Of a DNA stretch of 64,000 nt, positions 38,971 to 47,290 are shown piece by piece. Position 1 is the stretch's first letter; each line of letters begins with the position of its first letter. Below the pieces are notes generated by a model. That model was not told where the DNA came from and made no database searches. It saw only the letters and a list, made by a program, of their open reading frames with translations. The stretch lies in the NCBI GenBank assembly GCA_028753945.1, contig JAPNXP010000015.1:3472001-3536000 (forward strand), read 5' to 3'. Source of the stretch: Hexactinellida sp. DTS-2022. Lineage: Eukaryota; Porifera; Hexactinellida. Both the position numbers and the translations under genes were made by a program.

Positions 38971-40188
38971 ATGGCTGCTGGCAGCATCTCACCTGCTGGT
39001 CTATACGATTATGTCATTGAGGATATAAAACTTAAATTCCAAGGGTTACATGGCATTCTCACCAGCCGTGAAGACACAATAATTAAGTGCATCGAGGTTA
39101 AGAGGGAGGCGCACTTATCGCACTGCTCCTCTAACCAATCTAAAATGCAGGCTCTGGTAGACCTTAGGAACTACATTGAAAAGAACATAAAGGACAATGC
39201 TATTATGGAGGAGAAACTCGCGGAAATTAAACGCGATATTAGCGGGCTCGAATCAGAAACTGCTCGCCCAATGGAGCAGCTGAACCCTGTGTCGTGGGGC
39301 GGCATGTGTTATCAAGATATTTGCGATTTGTTGGCCAGAATAGACTTTAACGTAGCCACTATGTGCGACTATACAAAGAAAGTTAAACCCATATTTCAAG
39401 GGGACTGTTTCACTGAGTCCTCTGGTCCTCTCAATCTCTCTCGTCCCAACCACCTAGCGATAGATGAGCGCACTCATAACGTGTACATCTCTGATTTCAA
39501 ACAGCAGTGTATACTCTTGTTCGATTGCAAAGCTACATACGTAGATAGGTTTGATTCTGGCATAAAGTTCCCGCGTGCAATCTCGTGTAAGAACAGCAAA
39601 CTGTATCTCATCGAGAATTCGCATTCCATGCGGCACCTCCAATTCAAGACTTTTCAAATAAGCTCGGGGCTCTCCTTGCTACCTGCGAAGAAACTCAAGC
39701 CCCCACTGGCCCTGTCCCGCGTGTCAGCATTCGACGTGTCCGAAAGCGGAGTTTGGTACATTTGCAATCGAGAAGAGAACATAGTGCACTGTTTGTCCAA
39801 CAATGTGTTCTATCCTTTCCCAACGAGTTCTCCCATACACCACCCGACAGACATCAAGGTGCGTGACGTCATATACCTGCTGTAGTCGCACAGCGGGGAG
39901 CCGGCTAGGATTAAACAGCTGACACTAAAGGGCGAGAGTATAAGGATAACCCAGCTCTCCAGCGTATCGGAGCCGCAGTACTTCGATGTAGATCTGGATA
40001 GGAACTATATCGTTAGCGACAGCTGCCAGGACTCTATCATAGTGTTCGATAAGGACGGGGCCCTCCTCCACAGAGTGTTCTCATCCACCTCTCAGCCCAT
40101 AGCGCACCCCAGAGGCATAGCTGTCGACGAGAGAGGAAATATTATTGTTGTTACAAACAACCACAAAGGTTTTTTGTTGATCTTCTAG
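38971..40188 (+). CDS. NHL-repeat (TRIM-related) protein interrupted by an in-frame TAG
   Basis: A coiled-coil plus NHL-propeller protein without RING or B-box. The reading frame is open for 304 codons from 38971, meets TAG at 39883-39885, then continues in the same frame for 100 sense codons to a second TAG at 40186-40188. Both sides are good NHL sequence: before it NHLAIDERTHNVYISDF, after it NYIVSDSCQDSIIVF and AHPRGIAVDERGNIIVV. A single CAG-to-TAG change would explain it (VIYLL-stop-SHSG). Alternatives are readthrough, a sequencing error or a young pseudogene. A 27-nt GT...AG segment (39859-39885) would remove the stop but is too short for an intron. The truncated product would have 304 residues and lose part of the propeller. 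The first 120 residues form a helical, probably coiled-coil region. Confidence 0.65.
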
Positions 40189-40319
40189 GCAATTTATAAT
40201 TCTACACGCATTTTGTTTGTTTGTTTAGCAATTATTTATTTTCTTAGAATTTAGTTATTTTATAAGTCCTGTGTTTATAATTATCACGCGTATAACTTAT
40301 GCATTAGACAGATTCTGAG

Positions 40320-41526
40320 ATGGCGAAGTCGTCTGAGTCTGCCAAGCAGGACTGGATGGAGGCCAACAAGGTGCAGGCCTCCACTGTGGAGGACCTGTTC
40401 CGCTACGACGCCAAGGAGCAGCAGGAGATCCTCAAGAAGCGCGAGTGGCAGACCGACGTGCACTACTTCCAGGAGCTCAAGATATCGGCCCTGGCGCTGC
40501 TAAAGATGGTCATGCATGCGCGGTCGGGCGGCCGCCTTGAGGTTATGGGCATGATGCAAGGCAAGCTCCTAGGCAGCACCATGGTGTGCATGGACGTGTT
40601 CGCGCTGCCCGTGGAGGGCACCGAGACGCGGGTGAACGCGCAGGACGCAGCCTACGAGTACATGTCCCAGTACTTCACCATCAGCAAGGAGGTGTGTCGC
40701 CCCGAGAACTGCATCGGGTGGTACCACAGCCATCCCGGGTACGGCTGCTGGCTGTCCGGCATCGACGTCACGACACAGTTCACCAACCAGATGTACCAGG
40801 AGCCGTTCGTAGCCATCGTTATAGACCCCACCAGGACAGCTGCCTCCGGCAAGGTCCATCTGGGGGCCTTCCGGACCTACCCAGAAGGTTGTGTATTACT
40901 TTAGTTGCTTTTGTATTCTCCCTTGTACACATATATTGAAAAGTCGAGAGCACATGTGCCTTGTGTTTTCAAACTTCCCTTGGATAGTAACCATTTCCCC
41001 TCAAAATCGTTAGAATTTTTACAAAATATTCCAATTTATAGATGATCTATTTATCTAACACTTCCATATATGGTGTGTTTATTATGATATTCCTGTAGGC
41101 TACTCCCCGAAGGAGGACACGGCCTCGGAGTACCAGAGCATTCCCTTCGAGAAGATAGAGGACTTCGGGATCCACTGCAAGCGCTACTACCCGCTTAACG
41201 TGAGCTACTTCAAGAGCAGTCTGGACAGCAAGCTGCTGGACCAGCTCTGGAACAAGTACTGGGTGAACACGCTGACCACGAACCCGCTGGTGGCTAACGA
41301 GGAGTACAGCGCGAGACAGGTGTCGGACCTGTCGGACAAGCTGGAGCAGATCGAGCAGCAGGTGGAGCGCTCCTACGTGGGAGACATGCACGGGGGCACC
41401 AGCAGCAAGGAGGGCGCCAGCAAGCTCGAGAAGGCTTCCAGGGACAGCAGCAAGCTCTCCATAGAGGCGATACAGGGGCTCATGAGCCAGGTGCTCAAGA
41501 ACCAGATATTCAGCGGCATGCCCTAG
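40320..41526 (+). CDS. COPS5: COP9 signalosome subunit 5 (CSN5/JAB1), two exons
   Basis: The metalloprotease subunit of the COP9 signalosome, which removes NEDD8 from cullins. The exons are 40320-40887 and 41099-41526, a phase 1 junction restoring Gly in TYPEGYSPKED, giving 331 residues (human 334). The JAMM motif is complete: the upstream Glu in EVMGMMQG, then [17 protein letters not shown] (H-x-H and Asp zinc ligands). [20 protein letters not shown] and [10 protein letters not shown] match the human C-terminal half. The intron is 211 nt with a weak donor (GTTGTG) and no MITE. COPS5 ends 89 bp before the sirtuin start on the same strand. Confidence 0.95.
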
Positions 41527-41615
41527 TACTGAATCTGCTGTTAGCTCTGTGTGTATTGCTGCGGGATTGAAGTGTAATATGTAGAGTGTATGAATTCTGT
41601 TATAATTAGTAACTA

Positions 41616-42695
41616 ATGGCGGAGACTGCCCCTTTAGAGGAGTACACGGACGGGGCGGAGGAGTACGCGCGTAAGATCTCCCGTCTGGTGTCTCTCATGA
41701 GAGAGGCTCGGTTCATAACGGCGTACACGGGGGCCGGGGTGAGCACCACCGCGGGCATCCCGGACATCCGCGGGCCGCAGGGCCTGGAGACCCAGCAGAC
41801 CCCTTTGGTGGTGTTGGGGCTGAAGGAACAGGACATGGACTGTACCATGCCCACGTACGCGCACTGCGCACTCACCGAGCTGGTGAGGAGGGGCGTGGTT
41901 AGGTTCGTGGCGACCTCCAATCACGACGGACTGCACCAGAAGAGCGGGATAGCCGATGAGAGCATCGCGGATGTGTTCGGAAATGTGTTTGTTGAGAAGT
42001 GTCTGAAGTGCAAGCGTCTCTGGAAGCGGTCCGTGGTGGTCCCTTCTCTGGGGCGCCGCTGCGAGCACCCAGGGTGCACAGGTCGGCTGCAGAAAACTGG
42101 CACCCGCATGGGGGAGACCACGCCCGAGGAGCCGCTGCAGCGCGCGTGGGAGATCGCGGAAAAGTCCGATTTAGCTATCGTCCTCGGCTCCTCCCTGACT
42201 GTGTCTCCGTTCTGCCAGCTGCCGTTTCTAGCCGCTAAGACCGTAATACTTAACCTGCAGGACACGGCATATGGGGACCAAGCAGCGCTTAACATACACT
42301 GCTACTGCGATCGGGCCATGCGCGATATATGCCGGGCGTATGGTATAGAGATTAACGAGTTTAAATACTGTAGAAAGTTCTGTTTGGTTTATGAACTGTC
42401 CGGGGATAAGTGCAGCTTGTTGGTCACAGGAGACGCGGCCAACGAGCCTAGCGGGGTGGTGGCCGCGGTCGGGGTGACGTATAGCAGAGCTGGCGCCAAG
42501 GTGTGCAAGGAAATGGAGGCGAGTTTGAATGGGGATTTTGTGTTAGAGCTAGATAATGTCGCTAGTGGATTATCTGTGCTATTTACATTCCAGTTCCGAG
42601 ATAACTATCTTGTCCCACCATTGGAAGAAAATATAAGTCTGCAAACAGGAAATATTAGAAAAGAATTGGAGTTCTCTAAGACTATTCATTTCTAA
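41616..42695 (+). CDS. Class IV sirtuin (SIRT6/7-like) lacking the catalytic histidine
   Basis: A sirtuin-fold protein of 359 residues. NAD-binding motifs are present: TGAGVSTTAGIPDIRGPQG near residues 37-55, the N-x-D motif as TSNHDGLH, a four-Cys zinc site (CLKC...CEHPGC), then LGSSLTVSP and LNLQDT. The GPxG after the R marks class IV (SIRT6/7). The catalytic His of LHGNMF in SIRT6/7 is replaced by Phe here (ADVFGNVF), and Gln of QNxDG is Ser. Deacylase activity is therefore doubtful. The protein may be a pseudoenzyme or may use NAD differently. The C-terminal 110 residues are unfamiliar. Single exon, ATG at 41616, just downstream of COPS5. Confidence 0.85.
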   Translation: MAETAPLEEYTDGAEEYARKISRLVSLMREARFITAYTGAGVSTTAGIPDIRGPQGLETQQTPLVVLGLKEQDMDCTMPTYAHCALTELVRRGVVRFVATSNHDGLHQKSGIADESIADVFGNVFVEKCLKCKRLWKRSVVVPSLGRRCEHPGCTGRLQKTGTRMGETTPEEPLQRAWEIAEKSDLAIVLGSSLTVSPFCQLPFLAAKTVILNLQDTAYGDQAALNIHCYCDRAMRDICRAYGIEINEFKYCRKFCLVYELSGDKCSLLVTGDAANEPSGVVAAVGVTYSRAGAKVCKEMEASLNGDFVLELDNVASGLSVLFTFQFRDNYLVPPLEENISLQTGNIRKELEFSKTIHF

Positions 42696-43021
42696 TTATG
42701 GGAATTTATATATTTCAATAACGAATGTTCATTAATTTATATTGTGCCAGGATATATTTTGGTAGAAATTTCTACTCAAGCACATTTCTATTATACATTG
42801 GTCTATTGTTTTTCTGCACAATTATAGAGTATATTCCGACTTTATTTTGTTCCAGCATCCATATAAAGACTGGCAATAATTATATACGTACTTACTTGCA
42901 ATTCTTATTTTAAGCTAATATTATTCAGTACTTTTTTTGCAAAATAAGATTAATAAATCATGTATATAAATGGTCAATTTGGCATTTTAAATGCGTTAAT
43001 TAACTCTCCATCTAACTGCCC
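42696..43021. other. AT-rich spacer after the sirtuin
   Basis: 326 bp. A 62-codon hydrophobic ORF inside it has spacer-like composition and is not supported. Nothing else is seen. Confidence 0.4.
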
Positions 43022-43291
43022 ATGTCTGGATCTCCGCCCATTGGTTGTATCCTCTGCTGCAACAGTCTCTCGCTAAGCCCACACTTCCACGTTTGTAGGG
43101 AGTGCGGGAAAATGGTATGCGACACTTGTATTGATAAAGTCCCCAGACACGTTGAGTCCTTCCCACACATTCGTGCTGGCTGCAACCACTTCAGGGACAA
43201 CTACCTCAAGTTTAAATCCAGCAAACTTTCCCAGGAAACGGTCCCACCTGCACACAACAATCAGACATTATTTACCAGTAACTCCAGTTAG
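43022..43291 (+). CDS. Small zinc-binding protein (FYVE/RING-like cysteine pairs)
   Basis: An 89-residue protein with three CxxC pairs and extra Cys/His: CILCCN, then CRECGKMVCDTCIDKVPRH, then GCNHF. The pattern C-x2-C...C-x2-C-G-K-x-V-C-x2-C is typical of the cross-brace zinc finger found in FYVE-related and synaptotagmin-like proteins. The remaining C-terminal 25 residues are polar. It could be a stand-alone adaptor. Because it is short and lacks a clear orthologue, the call is provisional. It is followed by the ING-type gene only 104 bp later on the same strand. Confidence 0.6.
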   Translation: MSGSPPIGCILCCNSLSLSPHFHVCRECGKMVCDTCIDKVPRHVESFPHIRAGCNHFRDNYLKFKSSKLSQETVPPAHNNQTLFTSNSS

Positions 43292-43395
43292 CTGTCTTGT
43301 TGTTGCATATAATCTGGTTGTTATAATATGATATCCCTTTTCTAGCTATGATTACACTGTATAACTTCACATATTAGCATTTATTAAACTGTTGA

Positions 43396-44079
43396 ATGGA
43401 CCCGTGTATCCGTAGTTACGCTAAACATGTGCACGCGAGTCTAGCGGAGCTGCCGCGGGAGTCGCAGCAGCTGGCTACTCGCGTGCGGGAGTCGGACGTG
43501 CAGGTGACCAACTTGCTGAGTTCGTTGGAGACGGGTGGTGGGCGATTGGAATGCAGCGAGCTTGTGGCGCTCAGCGCGCGTCTGAATGAGGGGTATGAGT
43601 CTAAGTTCGAGCGAGTAGCAGATCTGCTCAGGCTGCTCGACCGGAGCCTAGCGACCCTAGAGACCTCTAGGAATGAGGTCATCAGCGCGCTAGGGGATCC
43701 AGAGCGCCCCGTTAGGGCACAAGAGGAAAAGTTGGATGCTAACTTAGCTACGAATGCAACAGCTGATACGAATAAAACAGCTGTTAGCAGAGAGAGGCGA
43801 CGCAAGCCGGCCCGTCACGAGGTAGTGAGGAACAGGGGAATGAGACAGGTGCAGGATTCCCCTACAAGCGCAGCTATTAACTCTCCTAGCGATTCTCCTC
43901 TCCCAGCTGCTGCCCCTCTGGATGCGGTCTGCATTTGCCAGCAGCCCGCTACAGGAGAGATGGTGCAGTGCGGCAGCGAGGAGTGCGCAGTGGGGCGGTA
44001 CCACCTGGCCTGCGCGCGGCTCCGGAGCAGACCCTCCGGCACCTGGTTCTGCAACGGGTGCATCAGGAGAGTAGAGTGA
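43396..44079 (+). CDS. ING-family protein with divergent PHD finger
   Basis: A chromatin-associated protein of 227 residues. The N-terminal helical ING domain (about residues 3-100, e.g. LAELPRESQQLATRVRESD) in this family recruits HAT or HDAC complexes. A charged linker with a likely nuclear signal (RERRRKPARH) follows. A C-terminal PHD finger has the C4-H-C3 pattern (CICQQ...CGSEEC...YHLAC...WFCNGC). In typical ING PHD fingers the H3K4me3 cage uses a Tyr before the first Cys and a Trp before FHF. Here these are Val (DAVCIC) and Arg (VGRYHLAC), so H3K4me3 reading is doubtful. Single exon, ATG at 43396. Confidence 0.85.
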   Translation: MDPCIRSYAKHVHASLAELPRESQQLATRVRESDVQVTNLLSSLETGGGRLECSELVALSARLNEGYESKFERVADLLRLLDRSLATLETSRNEVISALGDPERPVRAQEEKLDANLATNATADTNKTAVSRERRRKPARHEVVRNRGMRQVQDSPTSAAINSPSDSPLPAAAPLDAVCICQQPATGEMVQCGSEECAVGRYHLACARLRSRPSGTWFCNGCIRRVE

Positions 44080-44129
44080 CGCGTCTTAAGGTTACGCCAT
44101 ATTACCTTTGTTATTGTCAGTAATTGTGC

Positions 44130-44135
44130 AATAAA
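44130..44135 (+). terminator. Poly(A) signal AATAAA of ING-like gene
   Basis: A canonical AATAAA lies 50 nt after the stop codon of the ING-type gene. Confidence 0.55.
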
Positions 44136-44316
44136 GGTCAGTCCCATCTTTAAATATTACATAAGTTAATTAACTATTTCTAAATATAAGTATTTGTTTA
44201 GGATATGATATTATGCAAATTATTGTACTCGTACACATGATTAGACTAAAAGACTGCCTTTTGTTGCTTACAAGTGTTGACGATTTGAATTTTTGCGAGT
44301 AATAATTTCTCATAAA

Positions 44317-45852
44317 ATGCTGAACGAATATTGGATTGTAACACTTCTCTGTTGCGTGCACTTGGCTGTCTCCACAGACATAACTCTCACTTTCGTTTTC
44401 GACCAAACTTCCTATCTTTCTTGCGAGAAAGAGAACTCCGATTCGAGCTCCGTTTGGTTGAAGGACGACGTCGCTATTGACGTCACAGCTGACCCCAACC
44501 TTAGCGTTTCCCCTTCTGGCACTCTCATATTTGACAAGTTTGCTTTCTCCGACGCGGGCACCTACCAATGTCTCGACACGTCACTCCGCTACACACTCAT
44601 TATAGAGTGTCCGCGGAACTCGGACCCCAATTACCTGTCTGACCGCTGCATATGCTCCTCGGGCGCCACCAGTAACGCCTCCTCTCACAGTCTGGTCTGC
44701 TCGCTATGTCCTATAGGACAGTACAAGCCGCATCCAGGGAACCACGACTGCTTCTCCTGCCCGACATCCCTGGTCACAGAGAAGACAGGCAGCATATCCG
44801 AGACCAGCTGTGTGTGCATGCCCGGGTACGGGATAGCGAGCTCCCTCTGTGTGCCCTGTCCGGCAGACTTCTACCAGAGCCAGTACGAAGAGGCGCCCTG
44901 CGAGGCCTGTCCCGACTTCTCCGCCACGCCCCAGCCCCCGGGCGAGGCGGACGCAGAGGCATTCACCAGCGAGAGCGACTGCGTATGTCTGTACTCTCCT
45001 GACAACGCCGGGAATGCGACTTGCTGGCCGTTTGTTACGCAGCCTGTCGTGTCCCTTGTGCAGGCTGAACTAAATAGCGCTACGGTGAAATGGGAAACTC
45101 AGACGTACGCGCGCGCACACGACGGGGCGTATAGGGGCATAGTGTCCGGGTACCACGTGGAGGTGAGGCAGGACAACGACCTGAAAACGAATGTGTTCAC
45201 GCGGAAGTTCACACCTAACGACTACACCCCTGGAGACAACTTCACTGTTGAGATTACCGGCCTCACTCCTGGTAACAGCTATAACGTTATGGTTAACGCA
45301 TTTACCAAGAGCACTGGTTATGAAGACGGGCCGCCATTCAACTTATATGTAACAACTGCAGCCTTGCCTACAACTCCTGTGCAGACAGCAACTGGAGCAA
45401 CAGCTGGATCAACAACAACAACAACAACAACAACACCAGCTGTAACAACAACACCACCACCACCAATACCAACAACAACAACACCACCAATACCACCACC
45501 AACAACAACATCTTCACCAACAACAACAACAACATCTTCACCAACAACAACACCAACAGCTCACACAGGAGTAACTACAGAAGAGGAGACAGCTGCCCCA
45601 AGTGTGGTGGTTGTCCGTAGCGACAGCACTGCCAGCTCCATCCTGGCTGTGCTGGTGGTGCTATTGTCGCTGTGCTTAGTAGCGATGTTCCTGTTCCTGC
45701 TGGTCCGCTATTGGCGCAAGCGGGGGAGACGCTCTCAGATGAAATACGTCCGAGCGAGCGACGGAATGAAGCGCTTGGGACCGAATGCTCATTACGGGGT
45801 CTACGGCAATGCTATGTTTAGCAACTCGGACACGGGCGACTCTGTTATCTGA
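44317..45852 (+). CDS. Type I receptor-like protein: Ig, Eph-like Cys-rich repeats, FN3, Thr-rich stalk
   Basis: A cell-surface protein of 511 residues from the ATG at 44317; the frame is open a little further up but only with a TTG. It has a signal peptide (about 1-20), an Ig-like domain (about 30-95, ending DAGTYQCLD), and ephrin-receptor-like/GCC2-GCC3 cysteine-rich repeats (about 100-235, e.g. CPIGQYKPHPGNHDCFSCP). One fibronectin III domain follows (about 240-350). A Thr/Pro-rich stalk (about 355-440) is encoded by an ACA/CCA microsatellite. A TM helix (about 449-472) and a 40-residue tail ending GDSVI, a possible PDZ ligand, complete it. No kinase domain. The extracellular order recalls Eph receptors without the ligand-binding domain, but no orthologue is claimed. 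Confidence 0.83.
   Translation: MLNEYWIVTLLCCVHLAVSTDITLTFVFDQTSYLSCEKENSDSSSVWLKDDVAIDVTADPNLSVSPSGTLIFDKFAFSDAGTYQCLDTSLRYTLIIECPRNSDPNYLSDRCICSSGATSNASSHSLVCSLCPIGQYKPHPGNHDCFSCPTSLVTEKTGSISETSCVCMPGYGIASSLCVPCPADFYQSQYEEAPCEACPDFSATPQPPGEADAEAFTSESDCVCLYSPDNAGNATCWPFVTQPVVSLVQAELNSATVKWETQTYARAHDGAYRGIVSGYHVEVRQDNDLKTNVFTRKFTPNDYTPGDNFTVEITGLTPGNSYNVMVNAFTKSTGYEDGPPFNLYVTTAALPTTPVQTATGATAGSTTTTTTTTPAVTTTPPPPIPTTTTPPIPPPTTTSSPTTTTTSSPTTTPTAHTGVTTEEETAAPSVVVVRSDSTASSILAVLVVLLSLCLVAMFLFLLVRYWRKRGRRSQMKYVRASDGMKRLGPNAHYGVYGNAMFSNSDTGDSVI
45408..45562 (+). repeat. ACA/CCA microsatellite coding the Thr/Pro-rich stalk
   Basis: Trinucleotide runs of ACA, ACC and CCA inside the receptor-like gene. 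They keep frame and encode a mucin-like Thr/Pro stalk that is probably O-glycosylated and may vary in length between individuals. Confidence 0.8.
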
Positions 45853-46086
45853 CCCGATCACTTAATTAATTTCCCCCCATTTATATTAGAACCTCTTTTT
45901 AGGCCTTTTGTAAGCTCTTTTTATGAATACTAACTTAGTTATATCTATACTTATAAGTACACAGTTAATCAGCTGACTTATTAATTATAAACATTTATGC
46001 AAATTAATTGATGTCAGTTGGCCAAAAGCATAATTAAATACCAAATCTTCTAATTAACAATAGTCGATCTAGCCGAGAGATTCGCT

Positions 46087-47016
46087 ATGTCTGTAGCTAT
46101 TGTCAGTCGTGAGAGACTTGTTCTCAGAGAAAAGCAGTTTAGCGAAATACATTTGATGCAGCACGTGAAAAGTGAGAACATTGGAGAGACTCGATTAGTT
46201 ATTCCTTTCAAAGGTTTGCCAGTGCAGAATGACCGCTTGGTTCCGAAACTGGAGAATGAAGACTCGAGCGAGAGTTCGCACTCAAGCACGAGGGACGGAG
46301 ATTCGGCAGTTAACGATTCGTTCTCTTTGAAGATTGATTCTTTCTCTTCGCATTTCGCCGAGGAAACCAGACAGGATAGTTTAAAAGAAGAGCTGTGTGA
46401 AGATATATTAGTTTCTTCGTTTGAATCTCTCCGAAACAGCAGTTACCCTCAGTATCTGACTAACCACACACACTGCATTAATATTAAACACGTGGATCCG
46501 TTCAATTTCTGTCTGAAAGGAATGCAGGCCGCTGAGTTCGATTTTAATTCTATGAAATCATTTCCTGAAGAGACGCCCCCCTACTCCAAGATAGTCCCCA
46601 CCTGCCACCGATTCAGGGACCTCACCACTGTACAAGCTAACGCGAAGAGAATAGCGAAAGGGAATAGAGGAGCTTGTGCTAAATCTGCAACCAAGTTTGC
46701 AAAAAATGATAAATTGCAATTAAAAAATGATAAATTGCAATTAAAAAATGCTAAAACAATTAAACCAAGTTTAGCAAAACCCGCAAAGCAGAGGAAGCAG
46801 TTTATTTGCAAAGTTTGCTCTGCCCAGTATTTCTACGAACTGGCCTTTGTAAACCACATTTCCAAGCACACGCCAGAATTTGGATGCGATAAATGTGCCG
46901 AATCATACACCACACAACGCGCCCTTTCACTGCACATGCGAGCACACAGGATTTACACTACCAACAAAAATAAACAAAAACAGTCGAATCATAAAATATC
47001 CAAACGAATACACTAG
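46087..47016 (+). CDS. C2H2 zinc-finger protein with two C-terminal fingers
   Basis: A 309-residue protein, probably nuclear and DNA-binding. Residues 1-200 are largely disordered and acidic/serine-rich. A Lys-rich section follows, including a short tandem repeat (KNDKLQL twice, from a 21-bp duplication near 46704-46745). Two C2H2 fingers end the protein: FICKVCSAQYFYELAFVNH...KH and FGCDKCAESYTTQRALSLHM..H. Linker length between the fingers is short and non-TGEKP. Two fingers give limited specificity, so partners are likely. No orthologue is recognised. Single exon. Confidence 0.83.
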   Translation: MSVAIVSRERLVLREKQFSEIHLMQHVKSENIGETRLVIPFKGLPVQNDRLVPKLENEDSSESSHSSTRDGDSAVNDSFSLKIDSFSSHFAEETRQDSLKEELCEDILVSSFESLRNSSYPQYLTNHTHCINIKHVDPFNFCLKGMQAAEFDFNSMKSFPEETPPYSKIVPTCHRFRDLTTVQANAKRIAKGNRGACAKSATKFAKNDKLQLKNDKLQLKNAKTIKPSLAKPAKQRKQFICKVCSAQYFYELAFVNHISKHTPEFGCDKCAESYTTQRALSLHMRAHRIYTTNKNKQKQSNHKISKRIH

Positions 47017-47202
47017 CTTTATTGCTGCTCCATGCGTCACTTGGATTCTAAACTGATATTGTGAACTGTATTTGTTTACTGTACATTTGATATGTCCTAA
47101 TCCCATTAAATTCTGCTCTCTGAATCGTATGTAATTCTAGCTAATTTGTCTATTATAAGATCGCCTGCCCTCAAGCCTTATATATCCCATAACTTGTAGT
47201 TT

Positions 47203-47208
47203 AATAAA
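47203..47208 (+). terminator. Poly(A) signal AATAAA of the C2H2 gene
   Basis: AATAAA lies about 190 nt after the stop codon at 47016 and 80 bp before the P5B ATPase start. Confidence 0.45.
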
Positions 47209-47290
47209 TCTAGGCTTTTAAACTTTCCATATTAACAAATTAGTGGGCCAAATGAATTAACTGATTGATCGATACTCATAGGCTGGAGAA

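Noticed and set aside
39859-39885. A 27-nt GT...AG segment whose removal would delete the NHL in-frame stop.
   Set aside because: It is far below the 47-nt minimum intron seen here, and it would delete residues (VRDVIYLL) that fit the NHL fold.
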